NCBI RefSeq assembly: GCF_003670275.1
Contig: NZ_QXJF01000008.1
Coordinates: 1 to 64,000 of the forward strand
Length of the DNA stretch: 64,000 nt
Source: Helicobacter labetoulli
Lineage (GTDB): Bacteria > Campylobacterota > Campylobacteria > Campylobacterales > Helicobacteraceae
Reading direction: 5' to 3'
Positions within the stretch are counted from its first letter, which is position 1. The number at the start of each line of letters is the position of its first letter. Position numbers and translations under genes: made by a program. Below are positions 56,101-63,400 of the stretch, piece after piece. A model generated the notes under the pieces. It was not told the origin of the DNA. It searched no databases and was given only the letters and a program-made list of their open reading frames with translations.

Positions 56101-56418
56101 CTTATCAACATTAAGCCCTACAAGCAGGCGGATAGAAGTAAGCTTGGTGTAGCCTTTGCTTTTAAGAATATCGTGCAAACGGAGAAAGCCACTTATGCGG
56201 AAATACCCCATAAGAAAGGCTAGATGCTCAATATCGCTATTTAGCGAGTCTTTGAATTGGTTTAGTAGGGTGTTTGAAGATTGATTGGTGGTGCAGTTAG
56301 AATCATATGGGTTTTTAGGGTGGGGATTTTCTTTAGATTCTTGGGTTTTTAAAGGAGAGTTATTATCCCCCCCCCCTAATTGATTTTTATTAGTTGTTAG
56401 CTTTGCATAATCTTGCAT
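53200..56418 (-). CDS. PLD-domain SNF2-type helicase of a defence module (poly-G in frame)
   Basis: 1072 residues. After an N-terminal tail containing LGGGDNNS encoded by ten G, a phospholipase-D-like domain has NAHAKFYLFY and VGSSNLSHNGLEQNYEFN. The helicase has Walker A SDVVGLGKTL, VDESHRFR (DExH), LLSATPQNN, and the C-terminal lobe with TTDVLAEGINLHRANIIINYDTPYN and RIGRINRIG. Paired with an Eco57I-like methylase gene immediately downstream, it resembles helicase-methylase antiphage modules such as DISARM or type ISP-like systems; the exact class is undecided. In frame as sequenced. Confidence 0.88.
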   Translation of the reverse strand: MQDYAKLTTNKNQLGGGDNNSPLKTQESKENPHPKNPYDSNCTTNQSSNTLLNQFKDSLNSDIEHLAFLMGYFRISGFLRLHDILKSKGYTKLTSIRLLVGLNVDKLIYDLQAANLDPNMQEKPFKELFYQTQKSIINTEGSYTMAVDDSISTLSSVIKSGQIQIRIVREKNAHAKFYLFYKQQHSSSKGRDECVGSLIVGSSNLSHNGLEQNYEFNLKTTDSRDLDFAKWEFERLWENALPLSALDIAQATKDTYLQTISPRELYYKLLLCYFGDGFLHQDASIEALFKGYTTYQYQIDAVQEGIEKLQKYNGFFLSDVVGLGKTLIVCVIAKKLQIDSKITGKILFISPRQVKTSWQRHIDDIAIANYIIKTPDDLHNISKDDIDQIELVAVDESHRFRTSDTKKYENLQNIIKSSSTHKPKKLILLSATPQNNHPQELANQIYLFRDRKDTQLLDGKVLESFLTNISKDFKSLQQKRKEIYDTTPDDKLDSSQALQENRTKLKELGDKLRDTLLLRIMIRRTRSDIEAFYQDDKTKQNLSFPEITPPKDLTYNLDEISHNLASDTIKFLDQSEQSSLGSYQYKRYLLFPNLTEQGQEKYMQAYGKKHDKSYYDTSAKQLQGFIQKLLFKRFDSSIAAFKSTLQKIIKAHDIMLQMLQDENGKVKIPKEYHNLDRFYELIESDSDDSLESLHKLEEKGKIFSLEVSDFDKEYAQALQADKQALSNLLQRWEAITQDPKLEALQKFLASLETGQKVVIFTEAKSSSEYLTTKLEATPSLSGAILHIHGGNRDELESSIRENFDANYPKDKQQNDKRIIITTDVLAEGINLHRANIIINYDTPYNSTRLMQRIGRINRIGTPHKQIHICNFKPDYFTDSIIHIRAIASQKIQSFHYTLGEDSAIYDESEEFDSKKLFDESIKTQKEDLSKETLHKKALKDLYHSDKQAFQKIQSLPNKSRCFIQTQDQALSYAYLKSTHKGSNIFAPYCIQETSDNLLREEKARECSVFDMLDFLQKHIDYPKHPASKSQLSVHYRQINKAIEAFTTPSQAPLAESSSSDKHASKAIGKLQA
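56367..56376 (-). repeat. Poly-G tract (G10 on coding strand) near the helicase start
   Basis: Ten consecutive C on the plus strand, 14 codons after the start codon. G10 keeps the helicase in frame; G9 or G11 would stop it early. A typical contingency tract placed to switch a whole downstream operon through translational coupling. Confidence 0.9.
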
Positions 56419-56446
56419 AATTCTCCCCTGTGATTTATGTGTGGTG

Positions 56447-57874
56447 TTATTGTAACTTCTCTTTTAATAGCTCATTGACGCGGGCGGGATTTACGCCTTT
56501 TGCATTTTTCATCACTTGCCCTACAAAAAAGCCAAAAAGCTTGTCTTTGCCGCTTTTAAACTCTGCGACTTTATCAGGGTTGGCACTTAGCACAGAATCT
56601 ATGGCAGCAAGGATTGCTCCATCGTCATTAACCTGTGCTAATCCCATAGAATCTATGAGAGAATCCACATCGCCACCCTTTTGCTCCACAAGCACATCTA
56701 GGATTTCTTTGCCACTTTTGCCACTGATTTTGCTTTCATCTATGCGTTTGACAAGTGTGGCAAGCGTTGTAGAATCTATCCCGCAAGTTTGCAGGGTATT
56801 CTCGCCCTTTAATCGCCCTAGAAGCTCCGTGGTAAGCCAAGTAAGAGAGCCTTTAGCACTTGCACCAAAATCTAGCATAGATTCAAAGTATTTTGTGAGC
56901 TCTAGGCTTGAAGTCAGCACTCCGGCATCATAGGGCTTAATGCCAAAGTCCTTGACATATCGTGCCGCTTTTTCATCTGGCATTTCTGGGATTTGTCTGC
57001 CCTCTTGCATTAGCTTTTCATCAATAAACACAGGCAGTAAATCCGGGTCTGGGAAGTAGCGATAATCTGCTGCTTCTTCCTTGCCACGCATTGAGCGAGT
57101 TACGCCTTTTGCGGTGTCAAAAAGCCTTGTTTCTTGCACGACTTGCTCTGCATATTTGCCATCTTCCCACGCTTCAATTTGCCGCTCCACTTCGTATTCT
57201 ATTGCTTTTTGGATAAATTTAAAGGAGTTTAGATTCTTAATCTCAACGCGTGTGTAAAGCTTAGAATCCCCTTTTTCACGGATAGAGACATTGGCATCGC
57301 ATCTAAAACTGCCCTCTTGCATATTGGCATCACTTATGCCTAAAAAACGCACGATAGAATGCAGCTTTTTAAGATAAGCTATCGCTTCATCACTACTTCG
57401 CATATCTGGTTCGCTTACAATTTCCAAAAGCGGCGTGCAAGCACGATTTAAATCCACTTTAGAAAACTGCCCTTCGTGGATATTTTTGCCCGCATCTTCT
57501 TCTAGGTGAGCGCGTGTAACGCCGATAGTCTTTTTCTCTCCATTTGCTTCAATCTCAATCTCCCCACGCCCGACAATGGGAATCTCAAATTGGCTGATTT
57601 GATAGGCTTTGGGTAAATCGGGGTAGAAGTAGTTTTTTCGTGCAAAAATGGAGTTTTGGTTGATTGTGGCATTTATGGCTGTGCCAAAGCTAATCGCCTT
57701 TTTCACTGCTTCACGATTAAGCACGGGCAGCGCGCCGGGCAGCCCTAGACAAGTGGGGCAGACATTTTTATTAGGCTCTTGCCCAAAGCTTGTGGCACAA
57801 GAGCAGAAAATCTTTGTAGCGGTGTTGAGCTGGACATGGACTTCAAGCCCGATGATGGTTTCAAAAGCTGACAT
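56447..57874 (-). CDS. gatB: Aspartyl/glutamyl-tRNA amidotransferase subunit B
   Basis: 475 residues with [18 protein letters not shown], the zinc-binding CSC ... NVCPTCLG pair, [48 protein letters not shown] and the C-terminal Yqey-like domain. GatCAB converts Glu-tRNA(Gln) and Asp-tRNA(Asn) to the amides; the misacylating GluRS2 is at 8.6 kb. gatC and gatA are not in the window. Next to gpsA as in Campylobacter. Confidence 0.97.
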   Translation of the reverse strand: MSAFETIIGLEVHVQLNTATKIFCSCATSFGQEPNKNVCPTCLGLPGALPVLNREAVKKAISFGTAINATINQNSIFARKNYFYPDLPKAYQISQFEIPIVGRGEIEIEANGEKKTIGVTRAHLEEDAGKNIHEGQFSKVDLNRACTPLLEIVSEPDMRSSDEAIAYLKKLHSIVRFLGISDANMQEGSFRCDANVSIREKGDSKLYTRVEIKNLNSFKFIQKAIEYEVERQIEAWEDGKYAEQVVQETRLFDTAKGVTRSMRGKEEAADYRYFPDPDLLPVFIDEKLMQEGRQIPEMPDEKAARYVKDFGIKPYDAGVLTSSLELTKYFESMLDFGASAKGSLTWLTTELLGRLKGENTLQTCGIDSTTLATLVKRIDESKISGKSGKEILDVLVEQKGGDVDSLIDSMGLAQVNDDGAILAAIDSVLSANPDKVAEFKSGKDKLFGFFVGQVMKNAKGVNPARVNELLKEKLQ

Positions 57875-58074
57875 AATATGACCTTTAGGGTGGAATCTAT
57901 TGAATAAAAAGTGAAAGTATAGGCAAAAGCGTATAAAACATTTATAAATCCTTAAAAAGATTTGAGATAGAATATATTAAGCAGTGTTTTTTAGGATAGC
58001 GATTCTAGCAAGTGGCATAAAAGCCGATTTAATGGGATAAGAGAAGATTAAGATAGATATAAGGGTGCAGAAGA

Positions 58075-58788
58075 GTGAAAAAGATAATGTGTTTATTGGG
58101 CTTTGTGCTTGTTGTTGGTGGAGCTGAAGAGCTTATGCTGCGACAAGAAAACACAGAATCTTCCACAAATCCACTTGCAAAACAACTTGAAAAAAAAGAG
58201 AGCGAGGAGAAGTCGGGAGCAAAAGTTGGCAAGAATCTTTCTATAAAAGCTGATGCGTTTGTGAATGATGGATATTCCGAAATGGAGCTTGAAACAGGCA
58301 AGGCAAATCTTAATGAGCTTGATACGCCAATGTCTCGCTATGGAGCGGGAGTAGAGCTAAACTACTCTATAAAGCCAGATTCTCGTGTAGAGCTAGAGCT
58401 ATTCTTTTCAAACGCTGTGGAGCTTAATACGCAAAGACGCAGTGGCAAGATAAAGGCATACGATACGGTGCAAAGATATGAGGAGAATGCCTATAACTAT
58501 GGTAATAAGGTTATGTATCCTGCGTGGGTTAATAGCATTGGTATGACTATTACAATTTTAAAGACACATCGCATAATGCTGACTTTAAAGCAAACGCAAC
58601 TCTCTGCTAATGATGCACTTTTGGCGATGAGTGCTTCGCAGGGTATGTCTCAAGCTCCTTCACAAACTATGCCAAATGGTGTAGTTGGAACGCCTGTTGT
58701 AGGCAATGTAGCCTCAAACACTGCTATCAATGCTAATCCGTATGTGCTAACAACGCAAGTATTTTTGACATATAGCTATGTATTTTGA
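58075..58788 (+). CDS. Putative outer-membrane beta-barrel-like protein
   Basis: 237 residues from a GTG that starts MKKIMCLLGFVLVVGGA, a signal peptide. The mature part opens with a charged Glu/Lys/Ser helix, then alternating beta-strand patterns (YGAGVELNYSIKPDSRVELELFFSNAVEL; VNSIGMTITILKTHRIMLTLKQTQL) and ends TQVFLTYSYVF, with the C-terminal aromatic residue typical of outer-membrane barrels. Specific family not recognised. Sits 24 bases before gpsA. The 200 bases before it hold no gene. Confidence 0.65.
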   Translation: MKKIMCLLGFVLVVGGAEELMLRQENTESSTNPLAKQLEKKESEEKSGAKVGKNLSIKADAFVNDGYSEMELETGKANLNELDTPMSRYGAGVELNYSIKPDSRVELELFFSNAVELNTQRRSGKIKAYDTVQRYEENAYNYGNKVMYPAWVNSIGMTITILKTHRIMLTLKQTQLSANDALLAMSASQGMSQAPSQTMPNGVVGTPVVGNVASNTAINANPYVLTTQVFLTYSYVF

Positions 58789-58812
58789 TAAGTGAAATAA
58801 GGGGAATATGAT

Positions 58813-59745
58813 ATGAATGTAAGTGTATTTGGCGGTGGAGCTTGGGGCAGGGCATTAGCCTTTGCATTGGCAGAAAAAAATGATGTGAAAATTGTCTCTC
58901 GGCGTGATATTAGCTCTCTTCTTGCACCTTTGAATGAGCGTTTGTTAAAGCAAGATTCTAAACCTATTATGCAGGTAAGTCATAATGAAGCTCTAGATTC
59001 ACAATATTTTGTGATGGCTATTGCTACAAGTGCTTTGAGGGAGTGGCTTATGAGCGTAAAGCTCCCAAAGGAGATAAAAATTTTATGTGCAAGTAAGGGT
59101 ATAGAATCTGGGAGTGGGGCATTTGTGAGTGATATTATGGAAGAGGAGATTTGGCATAAGAATCTTGCATATTTGTGCGGTCCTAGCTTTGCTTCGGAAG
59201 TGGTGCAGTCTCTGCCTTGTGCATTGGTTATCCATTCGCGTAATCTTGCTTTGAGTCGTGAGTTTGCCGCTTTAATGCCAAAATTTATTAAAGCCTATGT
59301 GAGTCCTGATGTGATAGGCGGAGAGATAGCTGGGGCGTATAAAAATGTCATTGCTATTGCCGCGGGAATCTGCGATGGATTGGAGTTTGGGGCAAATGCT
59401 AAGGCATCATTGGTTGCTAGAGGATTGGTAGAGATGTGCCGTTTTGGAGAACATTTTGGAGCAAAAATGGAGACATTTTTGGGACTTTCTGGAGCTGGAG
59501 ATTTGTTTTTGACTTCAACTTCTACAATGTCGCGTAACTATCGCGTTGGACTTGGACTAGCCGCCAAAAAACAAATTAGCGAGATATTGCGTGAGCTTGG
59601 TGAAGTAGCTGAGGGTGTTATTACAGCTAGGGCAATTACAGAGATTGGGGAGGGAGAAGATATTTATACGCCTATTGCAAAAGAGATTAGCCTAATACTT
59701 GATGGAAAAAGTGTAAGTGAGAGTTTTAAGAAGTTAATGTCATAG
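58813..59745 (+). CDS. gpsA: Glycerol-3-phosphate dehydrogenase [NAD(P)+]
   Basis: Makes sn-glycerol-3-phosphate for phospholipids. 310 residues: Rossmann start [25 protein letters not shown], the catalytic lysine in [22 protein letters not shown], and [31 protein letters not shown] upstream of the ATG. A hairpin terminator follows its stop. Confidence 0.97.
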   Translation: MNVSVFGGGAWGRALAFALAEKNDVKIVSRRDISSLLAPLNERLLKQDSKPIMQVSHNEALDSQYFVMAIATSALREWLMSVKLPKEIKILCASKGIESGSGAFVSDIMEEEIWHKNLAYLCGPSFASEVVQSLPCALVIHSRNLALSREFAALMPKFIKAYVSPDVIGGEIAGAYKNVIAIAAGICDGLEFGANAKASLVARGLVEMCRFGEHFGAKMETFLGLSGAGDLFLTSTSTMSRNYRVGLGLAAKKQISEILRELGEVAEGVITARAITEIGEGEDIYTPIAKEISLILDGKSVSESFKKLMS

Positions 59746-59764
59746 CCTTTTTTAAAAGGCTATG
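59741..59764. terminator. Bidirectional terminator between gpsA and hup
   Basis: CATAGCCTTTT at 59741-59751 pairs perfectly with AAAAGGCTATG at 59754-59764 (11-bp stem, TT loop). It starts at the last codons of gpsA and ends 10 bases before the hup stop, serving both convergent genes. Confidence 0.85.
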
Positions 59765-59773
59765 AATGAGGAT

Positions 59774-60061
59774 TTATTTCTTAGCTTTAGCCACTTGGTC
59801 TTTCAAACCTTTTCCTGGGCGGAATTTAGGCACAGCTTTTTCACTTGTTTTGTAAGTTTTGTTTGTTCCAGGAACTTTACCTGTTTTAGCTTTTTGAACA
59901 GCTGTTTCAAACTTACCAAAGCCTACAAGCTCAACGCTTTGTTTTTTAGTAAGAGCTTGAGAAATAGCATCTACAAAAGAATTAACTGCTTTTTCAGCAT
60001 CTTTTTTTGTGTCGTATTCGCCAACTTTCTTTACTAATTCTACGAATTCTGCCTTGTTCAT
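59774..60061 (-). CDS. hup: DNA-binding protein HU
   Basis: 95 residues, nucleoid protein that bends DNA as a dimer. Contains VELVGFGKFETAVQKAKTGKVPGTNKTYKTSEKAVPKFRPGKGLKD, the HU beta-arm region, and a lysine-rich tail. CAAGGAGTTGCA precedes the ATG; a TATAGAAT about 40 bases upstream on the minus strand is a likely -10. Confidence 0.97.
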   Translation of the reverse strand: MNKAEFVELVKKVGEYDTKKDAEKAVNSFVDAISQALTKKQSVELVGFGKFETAVQKAKTGKVPGTNKTYKTSEKAVPKFRPGKGLKDQVAKAKK

Positions 60062-60219
60062 TGCAACTCCTTGTTGTTAAAATTTTGAACGCACCTATTC
60101 TATACGATTTTAGGCTTGAAGTCAAGGCATATGCGGATTTTTTGGGAAATTTGTCGCAAAAAACCCATCTAATAGGGAAAATACAAGTTTAAAGATGAGA
60201 ATTTTGCTTGTTTGGCTCG

Positions 60220-60453
60220 TTAATTGGAGTTTTCAAGGAACTTTTTTGCCGCCTTGATTTGCTCCATATTAATTCTTACTTGAAGTTGTTTAGATTCTAA
60301 GAGAAGCTTGGTTTGAGAGATAAGCTCAAGGGCTTGGAGCTTGTCCTCAAGCGGTGCAGTGGCGAGATTTTCCGGGAGATTACTCACTAGGGCAAAGGCA
60401 GTTTTATCATCTTGATTCAGTAAGGCAACCTTTAGCTTATCGTGCCAATTCAT
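60220..60453 (-). CDS. Small helical protein after fliS, FliT-like position
   Basis: 77 residues, mostly helical (TAFALVSNLPENLATAPLEDKLQALELISQTKLLLESKQLQVRINMEQIKAAKKFLENS). It overlaps fliS by 17 bases and matches the position of H. pylori HP0754. FliT-type proteins are chaperones of FliD; that role is inferred from place and size only. Confidence 0.7.
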   Translation of the reverse strand: MNWHDKLKVALLNQDDKTAFALVSNLPENLATAPLEDKLQALELISQTKLLLESKQLQVRINMEQIKAAKKFLENSN

Positions 60454-60820
60454 CTTGGTTAATCTCTCTCCACGCTTCTAAAAGCCCTTTGGCAACATTA
60501 ATAACAATATCAATCTTAGCTGTATCATTAGCGACATTGGCTTGAGTAAGGAGCTTGATTTGATGTGTGTAAAGCCCTGTAAGATAAGTTGCTACCTCAC
60601 CACCTTTTTCATAATCAAGTGTATTGAGCAACTCTGTGAAAATATCTGTTGTGCGGTTGATATAGTAGATTTTTTTCTCAATATCTTCTGCTTCCATATG
60701 TCGCTTGGCTTGAGCACAGAATCGTAAAATGCCCTCATAGAGCATTTCTATAAGTTTTACCGGAGATTCTACTGAAACTGAATTTTGTTGATAAAGATTA
60801 TACGCGTTATTGCCATACAT
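60437..60820 (-). CDS. fliS: Flagellin export chaperone FliS
   Basis: 127 residues: YNLYQQNSVSVESPVKLIEMLYEGILRFCAQAKRHMEAEDIEKKIYYINRTTDIFTELLNTLDYEKGGEVATYLTGLYTHQIKLL is the full FliS four-helix bundle. Binds flagellin tails to prevent premature assembly. Downstream of fliD by 17 bases with AAGGAGTAAGC upstream. Confidence 0.96.
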   Translation of the reverse strand: MYGNNAYNLYQQNSVSVESPVKLIEMLYEGILRFCAQAKRHMEAEDIEKKIYYINRTTDIFTELLNTLDYEKGGEVATYLTGLYTHQIKLLTQANVANDTAKIDIVINVAKGLLEAWREINQDELAR

Positions 60821-60837
60821 TGCTTACTCCTTAGAAT

Positions 60838-62886
60838 TTATTTTTTCGCCACAGATTGGTCAATCATCAACTGAACACTACTAAAGGCATTATTGGTTTT
60901 TGAGATTTGAGAATCATAGGCTGCAAATCTCTGTGCCATAATGTCATAGCGTGTGTTGAGCTGCTCAACAGCCCTTTTTCTGTCCTCACGCAACTTCTTG
61001 TCATCTTTAGTGAGACTTTCTTCAAGTAGCTTAAGCCTTGCATTGCCCCCATTAAGAAGTTTATCAAGCTCTTGGTCAAACTTTTTAAACACACCATCAG
61101 TTTGCACCTCCTTAAATTCTGTGGTTTTTATGCTCCCGTAGAAAAATTCCTGTGTCCCTTCTGGGTCAGTGCTTAGAGCCATTGAAAGCTTACTTGTATC
61201 AAGGCTCATTTTCCCTTTTTCATCAAGGGCAAGTCCGTATTTGGCAAGACTTTTAATCTCCGTTTCAGTTGGGATATTGGTAGAGAAGATTCTCGTGAGC
61301 GTGGGGCGTATCATACGAATATCGCTATTGCCATTAAAGATTCCAGCAATTTTGGAATCTTCATCATAACGCGTTACTTCATCAAGCTTGAGTGAAAGCT
61401 CATTGTAAGATTCTACAAACTTTTTCACACTCTCTGTTATCTCTTCATCATTGCGTGTAATGCTAATTACCGCCGGTTTGCCCGGCTCTGTTGTGGTAAG
61501 TAGCTCAATATTTACTCCACTCACAATATCATCAATATTATTTGTGGGGCGTTTCATAGCAATTCCATTATAGGAGAACTTTGCATCTTCAGCCATTTGC
61601 ACTTTGCGTATTTTGAATAAATCCTCTTGTGTTTTGGCATAATCCATTGTTGTGCCTGATTTTAACCCCAAATCTTCTAATGCCTTTTTGCTTTCTGCAT
61701 CATTGTTGGCATAAATATTGACTTCGCCGGTATCGGAGTTAATCACGAGTTTGCCCTCATCATTTACAGAGCCATAGATTCCAGCAATATTATTAATAGC
61801 ATCGGCAATGGCTTGTGCATTTTGCTTAGCAGTGTTTTTCTTATCTGTCAAAGTTGAGAGATCAAGTGGCACACTGCCGATGTTGATTGTCCCAGTGAGT
61901 TTTCCTGCACCTATGCTTTTGGTGGTTACCATAAGATCTTCTTTTTGCGTGGTTTTATTATCCTCGCCAAAACCTAATGCTTGGGATTTTGCACCTTCTA
62001 TCTTTATGCCATAGCCTCGTCTGTCATTGATAGTGATCATATCGCTATTAGCCCCACCTATGCCTATGTTTAAATCGCTATCAAGCAGTCCTTCAAAGTC
62101 TGCATTGTCCTTAATCGCAGCAATTAGAGCTTCTTTTAAAGCCTGTGCATTATCTTGTGTTTTAGATTCAGTAGCAGTTTTTGGAAGTTTGATAGATAGG
62201 GTTTTATCAATGCCTTTTTTATCTTTAAGAGTAATGTTCAAATCCCCATCATTAAGCTCAAAAGCACCACTTGGGACAACAGAGCCTGTGGCAGTTGAGC
62301 CAAAATACACTCTTGAGGCTTCGCCTGTATCTTTGGAATTTATCATAAGTTGATAAGGGTTTGAACCGCCTGTTTTCATCACAATCCCCATAACTTCGCC
62401 TTTTGTGGTGTCTGTGATGAGCTGTGCAACTTCAGCTAATCCCATACCTGCTTTAATTTCAATCTTGTAGTCTTGCCCTTTGTGATGAAACTTGAGTGTA
62501 GAATCTTTTTGACTAAATGCAGATTCTCTACTCTCATATTTTGAGCCTATCTCATTAATGTCTGAAGTCGCCACAGAATCTATGTCAATCTTAATATCTT
62601 GGGTTGGCACACCAGAAGATATAGTAGCTTTGAGTGCATCGCCGATGACATTGCTTGAGCGTCCCAAATAGGTTGAATAATCAGCAAGTTTGCTTGTGCT
62701 AGATTTTAAATCCCGCAAAGTAGAGGTGATGGCAACAAGCTCGGTTTGTTTTTCTACATTTTGTTCTATTTTTTTATCAATAGGATCAATATGTGTGCTT
62801 TCATCAGCTTTTCGTAATTTATCAATCACATCGTGATTTAAGACCTTACTTCCAAGCCCAAGAGAGCTTAAACTACCAAGTGCCAT
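60838..62886 (-). CDS. fliD: Flagellar filament cap protein FliD (HAP2)
   Basis: 682 residues, the length seen in Helicobacter FliD. N-terminal LSSLGLGSKVLNHDVIDKLRKADES and coiled C-terminus AAYDSQISKTNNAFSSVQLMIDQSVAKK form the D0/D1 legs; the middle includes repeated beta domains and NIDDIVSGVNIELLTTTEPGKPAVISITRN. The pentameric cap guides flagellin polymerisation. AAAGGAGG upstream of the ATG. Second gene of the sigma-28 operon. Confidence 0.96.
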   Translation of the reverse strand: MALGSLSSLGLGSKVLNHDVIDKLRKADESTHIDPIDKKIEQNVEKQTELVAITSTLRDLKSSTSKLADYSTYLGRSSNVIGDALKATISSGVPTQDIKIDIDSVATSDINEIGSKYESRESAFSQKDSTLKFHHKGQDYKIEIKAGMGLAEVAQLITDTTKGEVMGIVMKTGGSNPYQLMINSKDTGEASRVYFGSTATGSVVPSGAFELNDGDLNITLKDKKGIDKTLSIKLPKTATESKTQDNAQALKEALIAAIKDNADFEGLLDSDLNIGIGGANSDMITINDRRGYGIKIEGAKSQALGFGEDNKTTQKEDLMVTTKSIGAGKLTGTINIGSVPLDLSTLTDKKNTAKQNAQAIADAINNIAGIYGSVNDEGKLVINSDTGEVNIYANNDAESKKALEDLGLKSGTTMDYAKTQEDLFKIRKVQMAEDAKFSYNGIAMKRPTNNIDDIVSGVNIELLTTTEPGKPAVISITRNDEEITESVKKFVESYNELSLKLDEVTRYDEDSKIAGIFNGNSDIRMIRPTLTRIFSTNIPTETEIKSLAKYGLALDEKGKMSLDTSKLSMALSTDPEGTQEFFYGSIKTTEFKEVQTDGVFKKFDQELDKLLNGGNARLKLLEESLTKDDKKLREDRKRAVEQLNTRYDIMAQRFAAYDSQISKTNNAFSSVQLMIDQSVAKK

Positions 62887-62907
62887 ACAACCTCCTTTCG
62901 CAAATTT

Positions 62908-62921
62908 AGATTCTAGAATCT
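62908..62921. repeat. Perfect 14-bp AGATTCT palindrome between flaG and fliD
   Basis: AGATTCTAGAATCT, a perfect palindrome of the motif that is abundant throughout the window. The same 14-mer occurs in thrC (17351-17364); a 12-bp version lies at 35608-35619 before cadA. Confidence 0.9.
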
Positions 62922-62943
62922 TAAGCTTATTTAACCTCTCTTT

Positions 62944-63336
62944 TTAACCCTGCTTGTCAAAAATCACACCAATAACTTCGCGCATTCTTTTCATAAGTTC
63001 AATAGCTTCTTTTGATGGAATTTCCCTTATGATCTTATCGCCATTAAATTCTTTGACCGTTACCATAAGTCCCGGAATATTCTCATTATACGAGAAGTTC
63101 AAATCTGTGCCGATTTTTTTCATCTCATCATTGAGCTTCTTGCTCAGTTCGCGTAGCTCACTTTCAAGTTGCTTTTTGTTTTCCTTATCGTGGTGCTGCG
63201 CTGTTTCTTGCTGCAAACGCACTTCAGTTGGGCGGGTATCTTCCGTGACTGCCCGACCACTCGCATTTACCATATTCACAAGCCGATTTTTAACAGCATC
63301 ATTATTGTTGCCAATACTATTAACACTATTAATCAT
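62944..63336 (-). CDS. flaG: FlaG family flagellar protein
   Basis: 130 residues. The FlaG core is LNDEMKKIGTDLNFSYNENIPGLMVTVKEFNGDKIIREIPSKEAIELMKRMREVIGVIFDKQG; the N-terminal half is polar and flexible. FlaG affects filament length in Helicobacter and Campylobacter. AAGGAGGAAGC upstream of the ATG; first gene behind the sigma-28 promoter. Confidence 0.94.
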   Translation of the reverse strand: MINSVNSIGNNNDAVKNRLVNMVNASGRAVTEDTRPTEVRLQQETAQHHDKENKKQLESELRELSKKLNDEMKKIGTDLNFSYNENIPGLMVTVKEFNGDKIIREIPSKEAIELMKRMREVIGVIFDKQG

Positions 63337-63373
63337 AGCTTCCTCCTTGAAGTTCTAAAATAAAGCAAAAGAC

Positions 63374-63400
63374 ATATCGGCTAAAAAAAATTTTTTTTTA
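63374..63400 (-). promoter_or_regulatory. Sigma-28 (FliA) promoter of flaG-fliD-fliS-fliT-like
   Basis: On the minus strand, TAAA at 63400-63397, then 15 bases, then GCCGATAT at 63381-63374: near-perfect match to TAAA-N15-GCCGATAA. The spacer is six A, eight T and one A, continuing the A of the -35, so it is a homopolymer pair. It overlaps the stop codon of the upstream EnvC-like gene and lies about 40 bases before flaG. Confidence 0.82.

Noticed and set aside
53200-56418. Assignment of the helicase/methylase pair as a complete DISARM or BREX system
   Set aside because: The other obligatory genes of those systems are not visible on either side (gatB follows directly).
58040-58060. GCCGATTT before the outer-membrane protein gene as a sigma-28 -10
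   Set aside because: No TAAA at the required distance upstream, and the last bases deviate from GCCGATAA.
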